From Alcanivorax borkumensis SK2 (GTDB taxonomy: Bacteria; Pseudomonadota; Gammaproteobacteria; Pseudomonadales; Alcanivoracaceae), in NCBI RefSeq assembly GCF_000009365.1, contig NC_008260.1:1-64000 (forward strand): DNA of 64,000 bases, in the 5' to 3' direction. Of this stretch, positions 21,211 through 30,524 are shown in pieces. The stretch's first letter is position 1; each line of letters begins with the position of its first letter. Under the pieces are notes generated by a model that ran no database searches, was not told where the DNA came from, and saw only the letters and a program-made list of their open reading frames with translations. Made by a program: the position numbers and the translations under genes.

Positions 21211-22119
21211 TTAATTTTTTCCCCTTTCTTTGCGGTATTTCTGCGGAGAAATACCCATCATTTTTTTGAAAAGACGAGAAAAATAATACGGATCGTCATG
21301 GCCCAGCTGCAGAGCAATAGTCGCTACGCTATCGTCGCTGATATCAAGAAGATAGCAGGCGTGGCTGACTTTAATGCGCTGGAATGCCTGCATGGGGGTT
21401 TGTCCAGTCTGGCGTTTGTACTCGCGAATAAAATGGTAACGGGACAAATCGCTAGTGGCGGTAATTAAGTCGTCTAGGCTGAGTCGCCGGTCGATCGCCG
21501 TTTGCAGATAACTGTTTACTCGGGTTACATCTAGAGTGGCATGGCGGACCTGGTGCTGGCGGCGCATCAAGGAGGCGTAGGCAAGCAGGCTACGCAACAG
21601 ATTGGCCGCATAAACAAGATGCTCGGGTTGCGCGTTGGTGGCAGCCGCCATCAACGCTTGAAAATCTTCCGCTAGACGTGAATGTACGCCGACCCTAACC
21701 CTGCGAATGCCTCCGTCAGGTTGGCCGGCAATCTCGTCGAAATACCGTTGAACCTCATGCCCACCCAGGTGCACCCAGTAAATACTCCAGGGTTGCTGTG
21801 GATTGGCGTGGTAACGGTGAGAAAAGCCCGCGGGTAACAGCAATAGATCACCGGCCTCAACAGGTTGGCTTTGGCCCCCGTAAGCCAGTTCTCCAGCACC
21901 GGACACACAATAAATTAGTAGATTATCTGCGGGTCGCTGGCGTTCCATTCGATGCCCGCTGGCCTGGGGATAAAAGCCCACCCCGTGGGGCATACAGCCG
22001 GAACAAAGCGGATGATCGCGGACGCTGGAAAGCACCGAAGGCGGAATGACCGTACGCTGTCCTCTGGCAGGTAATGGCCAGTGAGAAGTTTTGGTAGTAG
22101 GTTGTTCTACGATTTCCAT
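21211..22119 (-). CDS. mmsR: AraC family regulator of valine catabolism (MmsR-like)
   Basis: Transcription activator of 302 residues with an N-terminal cupin-like sensing domain (about 65-120, including LLLLPAGFSHRYH) and a C-terminal AraC double helix-turn-helix (about 200-298, ending MGISPQKYRK). The ATG at 22119 is chosen because the upstream start would be TTG. It is divergent from mmsA, exactly as mmsR is placed in Pseudomonas, so it most likely activates the mmsA-acd-mmsB operon in response to a valine catabolite. The symbol rests on context plus domain make-up. Confidence 0.87.
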   Translation of the reverse strand: MEIVEQPTTKTSHWPLPARGQRTVIPPSVLSSVRDHPLCSGCMPHGVGFYPQASGHRMERQRPADNLLIYCVSGAGELAYGGQSQPVEAGDLLLLPAGFSHRYHANPQQPWSIYWVHLGGHEVQRYFDEIAGQPDGGIRRVRVGVHSRLAEDFQALMAAATNAQPEHLVYAANLLRSLLAYASLMRRQHQVRHATLDVTRVNSYLQTAIDRRLSLDDLITATSDLSRYHFIREYKRQTGQTPMQAFQRIKVSHACYLLDISDDSVATIALQLGHDDPYYFSRLFKKMMGISPQKYRKERGKN

Positions 22120-22130
22120 AAACAGCAATA

Positions 22131-22174
22131 TAGTCTATCTCTAGTCAAATGTGGCTATCTGCATGACAGACTAG
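22131..22174. promoter_or_regulatory. Candidate MmsR operator in the mmsR-mmsA gap
   Basis: TAGTCT at 22131-22136 and CTAGTC at 22141-22146 are answered by AGACTAG at 22168-22174, giving a repeated, partly inverted pattern in the 158-bp divergent promoter region. AraC activators usually bind two repeated half-sites at such positions. The assignment is inference. Confidence 0.45.
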
Positions 22175-22277
22175 CTGTGCTAAAACTGGAATCATGCTTT
22201 AACGCAGACATGCTTCACGCTGGCGCCCCCAGCTCTGAGCCCGATAACCTGGACCCCGAAAAGAATGGAGACCCCCG

Positions 22278-23777
22278 ATGGCCCACCAATTACCTTTGCT
22301 GATTAATGGCGAATTTGTTGCCAGCCAAACTGACCAGTGGATTGCGGTAACCAACCCGGCCACCCAGCAGACGCTGTGCGAAGCCCCGGCGGCCACCGCC
22401 GAGGAAATGGAGCAGGCCATTGCGGCGGGCAAGGCGGCCTTCCAAACCTGGAAAGAGGTGCCGGTGTCGGAGCGAGCGCGCTTGATGCTGCGCTATCAGG
22501 CGCTGCTGAAAGAACATCACGATGAGATTGCCGAGATTCTCAGCCAGGAAACCGGCAAAACCTTTGAGGATGCCAAGGGCGACGTTTGGCGTGGCATCGA
22601 GGTTGCAGAACAGGCCGCTAACATCGCGTCGTTGATGATGGGCGAAACCGTGGAGAACGTGGCGCGTAGCATCGATACCCACTCCTGGACCCAGCCTTTG
22701 GGAGTATGCGCGGGGATTACCCCGTTCAACTTCCCGGCCATGATTCCCCTATGGATGTTCCCACTGGCCATCGCCGCCGGTAATACCTTTGTGCTCAAGC
22801 CTTCCGAGCAAGATCCGATGACGCCGAATCGACTGGCAGAGTTATTTCAAGAGGCTGGCGCAGCGCCAGGCTTGTTACAGGTGGTGCACGGCGGTAAGGA
22901 GCAGGTCGATACGTTGCTTAGGCATCCTGATATTAAAGCGGTATCGTTCGTGGGTTCCGTGCCGGTGGGGCAGCACGTGTACCGCACCGCAACCGACAAC
23001 ATGAAGCGCGCGCAGTGCTTCGCCGGCGCTAAAAATCACATGGTGATCATGCCGGATGCCAACAAGGAACAGGTTGTTAGTAGCCTGGTGGGTTCTTCTT
23101 GTGGGGCTGCGGGTCAGCGCTGCATGGCGATCAGTGTGGCGGTGTTCGTGGGCGATTCAAAAGCCTGGATCGATGAGCTGGCCAGCCAGTTTGCTCAAAT
23201 TCGTCCGGGGGCATGGAATGACCCGGAAGCGGCCTATGGCCCGCAGATCAGCCCGGCCGCCAAACAGCGAGTGCTGAGCATGATTGAACAGGGCAAAAAA
23301 GAAGGCGCTACCTGTTTGCTGGATGGATCAGATTGCACCGTGGAAGGTCTGCCAGACGGTAACTGGGTTGGCCCAACGTTATTCACCGATGTGACTACCG
23401 ACATGGCAATTTACCGCGAGGAAATTTTTGGCCCGGTGTTGTGCTGCGTTTGTGTGGACTCACTAGAAGAAGCCTTGGAGCTGGTTAACAGCAGTCCCTA
23501 TGGCAATGGTACTTCCATTTTTACCGCCAACGGCGCTGCGGCACGTAAATATCAGCACCAAGTAGAAGTCGGGCAAGTGGGTATCAATGTGCCGATTCCT
23601 GTGCCGCTGCCCTTCTTCAGCTTCACGGGATGGAAGGGCTCTTTCTATGGTGATCAACACGCTTATGGCAAGCAAGGCGTGCGTTTTTATACGGAAACCA
23701 AGACGGTTACTAGCCGCTGGTTTGACTCCGATATCCCGGTTGCGGCGGGACCCAATATGAGCATCAACTTGAAGTAA
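22278..23777 (+). CDS. mmsA: Methylmalonate-semialdehyde dehydrogenase (CoA-acylating)
   Basis: NAD-dependent aldehyde dehydrogenase that turns methylmalonate semialdehyde into propionyl-CoA, the last step of valine breakdown. The 499 residues have the family's [13 protein letters not shown] segment, the cofactor-binding segment VLKPSEQDP, and the catalytic cysteine in [13 protein letters not shown] (around residue 283). The ribosome site is GGAGA. It is the first gene of the operon under the divergent AraC regulator. Confidence 0.96.
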   Translation: MAHQLPLLINGEFVASQTDQWIAVTNPATQQTLCEAPAATAEEMEQAIAAGKAAFQTWKEVPVSERARLMLRYQALLKEHHDEIAEILSQETGKTFEDAKGDVWRGIEVAEQAANIASLMMGETVENVARSIDTHSWTQPLGVCAGITPFNFPAMIPLWMFPLAIAAGNTFVLKPSEQDPMTPNRLAELFQEAGAAPGLLQVVHGGKEQVDTLLRHPDIKAVSFVGSVPVGQHVYRTATDNMKRAQCFAGAKNHMVIMPDANKEQVVSSLVGSSCGAAGQRCMAISVAVFVGDSKAWIDELASQFAQIRPGAWNDPEAAYGPQISPAAKQRVLSMIEQGKKEGATCLLDGSDCTVEGLPDGNWVGPTLFTDVTTDMAIYREEIFGPVLCCVCVDSLEEALELVNSSPYGNGTSIFTANGAAARKYQHQVEVGQVGINVPIPVPLPFFSFTGWKGSFYGDQHAYGKQGVRFYTETKTVTSRWFDSDIPVAAGPNMSINLK

Positions 23778-23791
23778 AAGATTGAAAATAT

Positions 23792-23855
23792 CGGGCGTTT
23801 ATTTGAAAACGTAATGAAGATTTCTAATGAAAAATTGTTTTCTGAAAAACGCCCG
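23792..23855 (+). other. Intercistronic hairpin between mmsA and the acyl-CoA dehydrogenase
   Basis: CGGGCGTTT (23792-23800) pairs with AAACGCCCG (23847-23855), and inside it GAAAAC (23805-23810) pairs with GTTTTC (23837-23842). The result is a long two-segment stem in the mRNA between the two genes. There is no T-run, so mRNA processing or differential stability is more likely than termination. Confidence 0.6.
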
Positions 23856-23918
23856 TGTTATTGAACGCTCAACTAACGTGTTGAGTATGAGTTATAGAAA
23901 ATAACGGCGAGAAAAACT

Positions 23919-25070
23919 GTGGATTTTTCTTTTACTGAAGAGCAGCAAGCGTTCCGCGAAACGGCGAGACAATTTTCTGAAAAAGAATTCTCTCCCTATG
24001 CCGCCGAATGGGATGCAAAAAGCTATTTTCCAAAGGACGCCATTCGTAAAGCGGGAGAGTTAGGTTTTTGCGCTCTCTATTGTGATGAAGAGCATGGTGG
24101 CATGGGTTTGTCCCGTCTCGATGCTGCATTGATTTTCGAACAATTGTCACAAGGGTGTACTTCGACTACGGCCTTTATCACCATTCATAACATGGCTACC
24201 TGGATGTTGACCCGCTTCGGTAACGATGCGACACGGTCGCGCTGGGCCGAAGCCCTAATGAGTGGCGAAAAGCTGGCTTCCTATTGCCTCACTGAACCGA
24301 ATGCAGGTTCGGACGCTGCGGGACTTTCGACTACGGCAAAAAAGGATAACGGCGACTATGTATTGAATGGTGCCAAGGCCTTTATTTCCGGCGCTGGAGA
24401 TACCGATGTGCTGGTATTGATGGCGCGCACGGGTGGCCCTGGTGCTGGCGGAGTTTCCTGTTTTGCTGTGCCCGCAGATGCGCCAGGGGTTAGCTATGGC
24501 CGCAACGAGGCCAAGATGGGCTGGAAAAGTCAGCCCACCCGAGCGGTCATCCTGGAGGATGTGCGAATCCCGGCGGAGTGCCTGATCGGTGAAGAAGGGC
24601 AGGGCTTCAAGATTGCCATGGGCGGGTTGGATGGTGGCCGCATCAATATTGCCAGCTGTTCACTAGGTGCCGCTCAGGCAGCGCTACATCAGGCGCAGCA
24701 ATATGTGCAGGAACGTAAACAATTTGGTCAGGCCATTAGCGATTTTCAGACGGTGCAATTCACCCTGGCAGACATGGCAACGGAACTGGTAGCGGCACAG
24801 CAGATGGTACGCCTGGCTGCCTGGAAACTGGATCAAAACCACAGCGATAAGAGCATGCTGTGCGCCATGGCCAAGCGGATGGCTACGGATCTGTGTTTCA
24901 ACGTCTGCAACCACGCGTTGCAACTGCACGGGGGGTACGGCTATATCACTGAGTATCCGTTGGAGCGCTACCTGCGTGATGCGCGGGTGCATCAGATTCT
25001 GGAAGGCACCAATGAAATCATGCGCGTGATTATTGCGCGCAATGTGCTAAAAGATTTGTCGTTTCTTTAA
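23919..25070 (+). CDS. Acyl-CoA dehydrogenase (probable isobutyryl-CoA dehydrogenase)
   Basis: Flavoenzyme of 383 residues oxidising an acyl-CoA to the 2-enoyl-CoA. Signatures YCLTEPNAGSDA (FAD/substrate site) and LHGGYGYITEYPLERYLRDARVHQILEGTNEIMR (C-terminal FAD loop; given in parts, near residues 335-370) are intact. The start is GTG with GCGAG upstream. Lying between mmsA and mmsB, it probably acts on isobutyryl-CoA in valine catabolism; the substrate is inferred from context. Confidence 0.93.
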   Translation: MDFSFTEEQQAFRETARQFSEKEFSPYAAEWDAKSYFPKDAIRKAGELGFCALYCDEEHGGMGLSRLDAALIFEQLSQGCTSTTAFITIHNMATWMLTRFGNDATRSRWAEALMSGEKLASYCLTEPNAGSDAAGLSTTAKKDNGDYVLNGAKAFISGAGDTDVLVLMARTGGPGAGGVSCFAVPADAPGVSYGRNEAKMGWKSQPTRAVILEDVRIPAECLIGEEGQGFKIAMGGLDGGRINIASCSLGAAQAALHQAQQYVQERKQFGQAISDFQTVQFTLADMATELVAAQQMVRLAAWKLDQNHSDKSMLCAMAKRMATDLCFNVCNHALQLHGGYGYITEYPLERYLRDARVHQILEGTNEIMRVIIARNVLKDLSFL

Positions 25071-25083
25071 GTAATCAATCACC

Positions 25084-25160
25084 GTAAGAGTGACTCTCCA
25101 GCTGCGAGCCAGCTGGTGAAAGCGGGGTTAGTTTCTTTGCGGCTCAAGCGACGCTCTTAC
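25084..25160 (+). other. Intercistronic hairpins between acyl-CoA dehydrogenase and mmsB
   Basis: GTAAGAG (25084-25090) pairs with CTCTTAC (25154-25160) around an inner hairpin CCAGCT/AGCTGG (25098-25103 and 25111-25116). As in the first gap of this operon, the structure lacks a T-run, which suggests an mRNA stability or processing element. Confidence 0.45.
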
Positions 25161-25189
25161 CACTGCAACAAAACAAGGGAGAGATAACA

Positions 25190-26080
25190 ATGAAAGTCGC
25201 ATTCTTTGGTGTTGGCCATATGGGTGGGCCCATGGCGGCCAACCTGATTAAGGCTGGTCATCAGGTCACTGTCTTTGATCTGGTTCCAGAGCTGCTCAAC
25301 GGTGCCGTGAAAGAAGGTGCGCAAGCGGCCAGTAGTGCAGCGCAAGCGGTGCAGGGAGCGGAGGTTGTTGTCAGCATGCTGCCCTCTGCCGGTGCCGTGC
25401 GCGGACTTTACCTGGGCGACGATGGCGTACTGCAACAGATTGATGAAAGCGCACTGATTATCGACTGTTCCACCATCGATGCGGATACTGCCCGTGACGT
25501 GGCAAGCATAGCCAAAGAGCAAGGCAGGGTGATGATTGATGCGCCTGTATCTGGCGGTGTGGGTGGAGCCAAGGCCGGGACGTTGACCTTTATCTGCGGT
25601 GGGCCGCAAGCGGCGGTGGATCGTGCTCGTCCGGTTTTAGAATGCATGGGTGCACAGGTATTTCGTGCCGGCGATAATGGCGCAGGTCAGTTAGCAAAAA
25701 TCTGCAATAATATGTTGCTGGCCATCCATATGATCGGTACCGCAGAAGCGCTACAAATGGGCGTGGATCATGGGCTCGATCCAGCGGTGTTATCCGATAT
25801 TATGAAAGCCAGCTCTGGTGATAACTGGTCACTGGATAAGTACAACCCCTGGCCCGGGGTGATGGAAAATGTGCCGTCGTCGAAAAATTATGAAGGCGGT
25901 TTCGCGGTAAAGCTTATGAACAAAGATCTGGGTTTGGCATTACAAGCCGGTCTCAGCAGCCAGTCCGCCACGCCCATGGGTAACTTGGCGAAAAGCCTAT
26001 ATGCCGCTCATGGTAATCACGGCTACTCAGATAAGGACTTTTCCAGTATCCAAGCTTTTTTTCAGCATAAAAACGACTGA
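25190..26080 (+). CDS. mmsB: 3-hydroxyisobutyrate dehydrogenase
   Basis: NAD-dependent enzyme making methylmalonate semialdehyde, the substrate of MmsA. The 296 residues have the N-terminal dinucleotide fold FFGVGHMGGPMAANL, the substrate motif APVSGGVGGAKAGTL and the catalytic lysine in GAGQLAKICNNM. GGGAGA precedes the ATG. It is the last gene of the valine operon and is followed by a terminator. The enoyl-CoA hydratase and 3-hydroxyisobutyryl-CoA hydrolase steps have no gene here and must be encoded elsewhere. Confidence 0.96.
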   Translation: MKVAFFGVGHMGGPMAANLIKAGHQVTVFDLVPELLNGAVKEGAQAASSAAQAVQGAEVVVSMLPSAGAVRGLYLGDDGVLQQIDESALIIDCSTIDADTARDVASIAKEQGRVMIDAPVSGGVGGAKAGTLTFICGGPQAAVDRARPVLECMGAQVFRAGDNGAGQLAKICNNMLLAIHMIGTAEALQMGVDHGLDPAVLSDIMKASSGDNWSLDKYNPWPGVMENVPSSKNYEGGFAVKLMNKDLGLALQAGLSSQSATPMGNLAKSLYAAHGNHGYSDKDFSSIQAFFQHKND

Positions 26081-26120
26081 CTGGCTATGGGCCGCAGAGC
26101 TCCCACAGCCAGCGTTTTTT
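26081..26120 (+). terminator. Rho-independent terminator after mmsB
   Basis: An 11-bp stem with one mismatch (CTGGCTATGGG against CCCACAGCCAG) is followed by CG and six T. It ends right at the stop codon of the convergent ectD gene. Confidence 0.85.
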
Positions 26121-27051
26121 AATGATCGTTGGGCTGCCATAGTTGATTTGGTGTGTGGCATAGAAAACTTGGCCGAGGTTTCTTTGCCGCATACGGAGCC
26201 TGGCAGGCATTGTCCTGTCGGTTGAATACGAAGAAGACATTGCTACGTGGATCCGGTGCCATATTGGCATTAGAACCATGCAGCGTATTACAGTCGAACA
26301 ACAGCAGGCTGCCCGCGGGGCCCGTGGGCGCCTCAATGCCGTTTCTATTGATCATTGCGCTCAGGGCATCTTCTGGCGGCACACCAATTTGCTGCTTCTT
26401 CAGCGACTGTTTGTGATGTTCGTCTGGCGTTTCTCCTATACAGGGAATGAAATGCTGATGGGATCTGGGAATCAGCATTAGTGGGCCATTGAACGTGTGG
26501 TTATCAGTAAGAATGATTGAGGCACTTACCGCGTGCATGGCTGGCATGCCGTCCTCGGCGTGCCAAGTTTCAAAGTCAGAATGCCAATTAAAGCCTTTAC
26601 CTTTGAACCCTGGCTTATAGTTAATGCGTGATTGGTGAATATAATGTTCACCTCCCAATATCTGCTTCACCCGATCGGTTAGGCGTGGGTCACGGGCCAG
26701 TCTTTGGAAAGCGCGATGTAAAAAGTGTACCGCAAAGACAGAACGAATCTCCTGGCTGTCAGGTTCGGTAATTGTGAAAGAGCGATTTCGATAGTCATTA
26801 CGATTGAGAAGCTCGCTCATGGCGTTAGAAAGCGCGTTCACTTCATCGCTGTGCAAAAAACCGCGTTCGAACAGAAAGCCGTTCTGCTCAAAGTTATCAA
26901 GTTGTGATTGGGAAAGCGGCCCAGGAAGATGGCGGCCTTTCACCGTATGCTCCTGACGCTTGTACCAAGGTTGGTCCGGGTGTTGATGTAACCGGGTGGG
27001 ATAAGGATCGGTTTGTATCGATGCAGGGCAAGTTAGGTTCTGCGCTGACAT
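26119..27051 (-). CDS. ectD: Ectoine hydroxylase
   Basis: Non-haem iron, 2-oxoglutarate-dependent dioxygenase converting ectoine to 5-hydroxyectoine, a stress protectant. The 310-residue protein contains the EctD signature WHSDFETWHAEDGMP (about 156-170). The iron ligands are H157, D159 and the distal H258 in LHGSN. The ATG at 27051 has a strong GGAGGTGA site and is preferred over the TTG just before it. No ectA, ectB or ectC lies nearby, so it is an orphan copy relative to the biosynthesis genes. An inverted repeat lies about 80 bp upstream. Confidence 0.93.
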   Translation of the reverse strand: MSAQNLTCPASIQTDPYPTRLHQHPDQPWYKRQEHTVKGRHLPGPLSQSQLDNFEQNGFLFERGFLHSDEVNALSNAMSELLNRNDYRNRSFTITEPDSQEIRSVFAVHFLHRAFQRLARDPRLTDRVKQILGGEHYIHQSRINYKPGFKGKGFNWHSDFETWHAEDGMPAMHAVSASIILTDNHTFNGPLMLIPRSHQHFIPCIGETPDEHHKQSLKKQQIGVPPEDALSAMINRNGIEAPTGPAGSLLLFDCNTLHGSNANMAPDPRSNVFFVFNRQDNACQAPYAAKKPRPSFLCHTPNQLWQPNDH

Positions 27052-27054
27052 CAA

Positions 27055-27501
27055 ATCACCTCCGTCATTCTTTCAGAAATCAGCATTTACCTTGCGCTAA
27101 GGTTTCTTGTTTCTCCTATGTAAATTAAAGACCAATATGTGATTGGTCGGATAAGATGACGGTAAGGACGATGAAATGATTTTCAACCCTCATTTATTTC
27201 AGGTCCCAGCCGGTCATCATTATCGGTAGGTGGCGTTTACTTGCTCAAGCTACCATAGCTTGCCGGCACAACGGTTCATTATTAGCTTATGCAAACGCAT
27301 AGCGGTCATGCTGCTCAATGATCTTCGGGGGGCTTTTCATCCATTCCTATAATAAATGTGTTGATGAGCATTCGGGCTATAACGATTAAAATGTCAAAGA
27401 AGATTAAATGTCTGAGTGGTTATGAGCCAAGCCAGTGCTCAGTTTGATACGGTGAAAGTGAAAGGTCGTACAACACACCAACCATGGATGAGGTATCAAT
27501 T
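27055..27501. other. Non-coding stretch between ectD and the UPF0391 gene
   Basis: No credible gene on either strand. It contains the GACCAAT palindrome near ectD, a small hairpin CAAGCT/AGCTTG (27246-27251 and 27257-27262), and AT-rich sequence (27330-27415) that may hold the promoter of the downstream small membrane protein. Confidence 0.6.
27130..27148. promoter_or_regulatory. Inverted repeat upstream of ectD
   Basis: GACCAAT and ATTGGTC flank a 5-bp spacer, a perfect 19-bp palindromic site located 79-97 bp upstream of the ectD start. It could be a regulator-binding site for ectD. No regulator gene is adjacent. Confidence 0.45.
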
Positions 27502-27678
27502 ATGCTTGGATGGGCTCTCACATTTCTTGTCGTAGCAATTATTGCTGGCGTACTCGGCTTTGGTGGTATCGCTTCCGGCGCGGCATCCATTGCCAAAATT
27601 ATTTTCTTTATCTTTCTGGCACTGCTGGTCATTAGCCTGGTCGTCAATGCGCTGAAAGGGCGTGGTCCGAAAGTGTGA
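27502..27678 (+). CDS. UPF0391 family small membrane protein (YtjA-like)
   Basis: 58-residue hydrophobic protein with two membrane helices (about 3-22 and 30-50) and the family sequence [18 protein letters not shown]. The ATG at 27502 with GAGG upstream is preferred to the start 18 bases earlier. The family (DUF1328) has unknown function and is often induced by stress. It is monocistronic, followed by an imperfect palindrome at about 27690-27722. Confidence 0.85.
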   Translation: MLGWALTFLVVAIIAGVLGFGGIASGAASIAKIIFFIFLALLVISLVVNALKGRGPKV

Positions 27679-27827
27679 CAGCGTTATTACCAGTGGGTGA
27701 GGGCTGCGCCTATCACTCACTGGACATCGGCCTCTAGAAGTGAATAACTATGCGCTGTGGCACTCTTATAAGGCTTCGATTATAGAGTTGTTCACTAAGG
27801 TGACCGGTTATTGTCATAATCGCATCG

Positions 27828-28688
27828 CTATAACAACGACGACTGTGCTGTCAGCGTTCCATCACGGTAATCCCGCAGGGTTTGATTAATTTCACTTTGA
27901 GTGTTCATCACGAAGGGGCCATATTGCACTATCGGCTCCCCCAGCGGCTTGCCTGACAGCAATAACAGACGCGCCCCCCTTTTTCTTGCTACTAGCTTTA
28001 CATTATCACCATCGGTCAAGGTGGCTAGATGATGGGTTTCCACGGTCTCTCCGCTCACCTCTATGCGACCTTCGAACAGATACACAAAGGCGTTATGGCC
28101 CCGCGCCAGTGGCACGGTAAGGTTTTCTCTCGGGCGTAGTACCACATCTAGATATAACGGGTTGGTTTGGCCGCCTTTCATCGGAGCACTGAGCGTTTGC
28201 TCGGCAATCGTCACTTCACCGGCAATGGCTTTGATCTGCCCACCACTGGCCAGATCCAACCGCGGCATCTCTGTATCAGCAATATCTCGATACGTTGCCG
28301 GCTTCATTTTTTCCGCTGCGGGCAAGTTAATCCACAGTTGAAAACCGCGTAACAAACCGTTTTCCTGTTGTGGCATTTCTTCATGGATAATACCGCTTCC
28401 AGCGGTCATCCATTGCACGCCACCCTGTTTGAGATCCCCTTCGTTTCCTAGGTGATCTCGGTGACGCATATGGCCTTCCACCAAATAGGTCACCGTTTCA
28501 AATCCCCGATGCGGATGCGGCGGAAAGCCGGCAATATAATCGTCGGGATTGTCGGAGGAAAACGCATCGAGCATCAGAAACGGGTCCAAACGCATGAGAG
28601 GGGTATATCCCAGTGCGCGCTTCAGCTTAACGCCAGCACCATCGGATGTATCCATTGCGCGAAACGTATTAAGAATGCTGCGTTCCAT
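27828..28688 (-). CDS. Pirin family protein
   Basis: Cupin-fold protein of 286 residues; bacterial members can be quercetin 2,3-dioxygenases or redox-linked regulators. The metal-site block PPHPHRGFETVTYLVEGHMRHRD and the downstream GGVQWMTAGSGIIHEEMP are intact. A strong AGGAGG site precedes the ATG. It is the last gene of a three-gene minus-strand set with a glutathionyl-hydroquinone reductase and an azoreductase, which suggests a role in quinone or electrophile defence. Confidence 0.93.
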   Translation of the reverse strand: MERSILNTFRAMDTSDGAGVKLKRALGYTPLMRLDPFLMLDAFSSDNPDDYIAGFPPHPHRGFETVTYLVEGHMRHRDHLGNEGDLKQGGVQWMTAGSGIIHEEMPQQENGLLRGFQLWINLPAAEKMKPATYRDIADTEMPRLDLASGGQIKAIAGEVTIAEQTLSAPMKGGQTNPLYLDVVLRPRENLTVPLARGHNAFVYLFEGRIEVSGETVETHHLATLTDGDNVKLVARKRGARLLLLSGKPLGEPIVQYGPFVMNTQSEINQTLRDYRDGTLTAQSSLL

Positions 28689-28755
28689 AAGAACCTCCTA
28701 AACTTAATGGCAGAAGCCGACATTTCGCCAAAACATCACCTTCGTCCCGCCGGTG

Positions 28756-29760
28756 TTAGACGTGGACAATCTCTCGCTTTCCCAACGGCTCGCGGCCGTG
28801 TGGCGAGTTCCAGTCCAGCTGCGGGCCGATGGAAATAATCCCATGGGGGTTGATAGTCGGGTGGCTGCGAAAATAGTGGTGACGAATATGTGCTAAGTTC
28901 ACCGTTTCGGCCACGCCGGGAAGCTGATAAATGTCTTTTAGTAAGCCCTGTAAATTTGGATAATCGCTGATCCGTTGCCGGTCGCACTTGAAGTGCGTGA
29001 CATACACCGGGTCAAAGCGAACCAGGGTGGTCCACAGCCGAATATCTGCTTCTGTTAAGGTATTGCCTACCAGGTAACGCTGTTTGCTCAACCGCTCCTC
29101 TAATACATCGAGTCGCTTGAATAAGGCCTCTACCGCATCGTCGTAGGCGTCCTGACGGGTAGCGAAACCGGCCTTGTATACGCCGTTGTTAACGTCGTGA
29201 TAAATGCCTTCGTTGATCGTTTCGATATCTGCTTGTAATGCTTCAGGGTAGTAATCGCCCGCGGTAACGCCGAGCTCATCAAAACTGCTGTTAAGCATGC
29301 GGATAATATCGGCGGATTCATTGCTGACGATGGTTTCCTGTTGTGTATCCCAGAGTACGGGTACGGTCACCCGACCGGTATAATTGTGATCGGCCTTGAG
29401 GTACAACTCATACAGCTTTTTGAAACCATACAATGAATCTCCAGTGGCCCCGTCAAAGTCATCCCGTAGTTCCCAACCGCTCTCCAGCATGAGCGGATGA
29501 ACCACAGACACACTAATATGTTGCTGCAAACCTTTCAGCGTGCGCATAAGCAGCGTGCGGTGGGCCCACGGGCAGGCATAGGAGACATAAAGATGGTAGC
29601 GACCGCTTTGCGCCTGAAAGCCGCCCTCACCACTGGGGCCTGCGCTGCCATCGGCGCTGATCCAGTTACGAAACTGACTCTGAGAGCGCTCGAAACGACC
29701 ACCGGTACTTTGGGTGTCGTACCACTTATCTTGCCATCTTCCGTCGACTAACAATCCCAT
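28756..29760 (-). CDS. Glutathionyl-hydroquinone reductase (YqjG/PcpF-like glutathione transferase)
   Basis: Xi-class glutathione transferase of 334 residues that reduces glutathionyl-hydroquinones and protects against quinones. The N-terminal thioredoxin-like domain carries the catalytic motif YACPWAHR (Cys63), and the all-helical C-terminal domain has the LTEADIRLWTTLVRFDPVYV segment. GAGAGAG lies upstream of the ATG. It sits between the azoreductase and pirin genes, in the same direction. Confidence 0.94.
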   Translation of the reverse strand: MGLLVDGRWQDKWYDTQSTGGRFERSQSQFRNWISADGSAGPSGEGGFQAQSGRYHLYVSYACPWAHRTLLMRTLKGLQQHISVSVVHPLMLESGWELRDDFDGATGDSLYGFKKLYELYLKADHNYTGRVTVPVLWDTQQETIVSNESADIIRMLNSSFDELGVTAGDYYPEALQADIETINEGIYHDVNNGVYKAGFATRQDAYDDAVEALFKRLDVLEERLSKQRYLVGNTLTEADIRLWTTLVRFDPVYVTHFKCDRQRISDYPNLQGLLKDIYQLPGVAETVNLAHIRHHYFRSHPTINPHGIISIGPQLDWNSPHGREPLGKREIVHV

Positions 29761-29798
29761 GATGCTCTCTCTCTACGTAAATGTGCTTTTGTCTTACC

Positions 29799-30395
29799 TC
29801 AAGTGCTTGCTAGTAGTTCAGAACGCGCCACAGCTAACGCTTTTTCTTTGACGTCGTCGCCCATGTTCAACCCTTCGGCGAATACAAACTCCACATCGGT
29901 GATGCCGATAAAACCGAAGAACAATTTGATATATGGAGTGACCGTATCGTTGCTGGTGCCGGCATAGATACCCCCTCTGGCTGCTAGTACCGTTACAGGT
30001 TTGTTTTCCAGCAAACCCTGTGGCCCCTTTTCGGTATAACGAAAGGTGATTCCGGCACGGGCTACGTGATCAATCCAACTCTTCAACTGGCTGGGAATGC
30101 CGAAGTTGTACATGGGAAGGCCCAGCACAATATGGTCTGCCGCCTTGATCTCATCAATCAGGGCCAAGGAAAACGCGTCGATCGCTTGCTGTTCGTCGGT
30201 GCGCTGCGTTGCCGAGGTGAAAAAGGCGCTAACGCGATTACCGTCTAGGTGAGGAATGGGATCTGTAGACAGGTCTCGTACGCGCACCGTAGCTTGCGGA
30301 TGTTTGGCTTTCAGCGCATCTACCTGCGCATTAACCAGTGCGGAGGAATTACCGTTATCACCAAAGACGCTGCTTTTGATCACCAGAATGTTCAT
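29799..30395 (-). CDS. azoR: FMN-dependent NADH-azoreductase
   Basis: Flavodoxin-fold NAD(P)H:quinone reductase/azoreductase (198 residues) that performs two-electron reduction of quinones and azo compounds. The FMN-binding N-terminus MNILVIKSSVFGDNGNSSALV and the LGLPMYNFGIPSQLKSWIDH block are diagnostic. It is the first gene of the azoR-yqjG-pirin set and is divergent from a LysR regulator, which probably controls it. Confidence 0.93.
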   Translation of the reverse strand: MNILVIKSSVFGDNGNSSALVNAQVDALKAKHPQATVRVRDLSTDPIPHLDGNRVSAFFTSATQRTDEQQAIDAFSLALIDEIKAADHIVLGLPMYNFGIPSQLKSWIDHVARAGITFRYTEKGPQGLLENKPVTVLAARGGIYAGTSNDTVTPYIKLFFGFIGITDVEFVFAEGLNMGDDVKEKALAVARSELLAST

Positions 30396-30524
30396 AACCC
30401 CAACTCCATTTATTGTGTGGCCGGCCCAGGTGGGCGACAGGATTGTTTCTATGGATCTATTGTGGTTTCAGTAAATACGATATAAAACGGGATAAACCTG
30501 CACATTTATCTCAGGAATTTCGAT

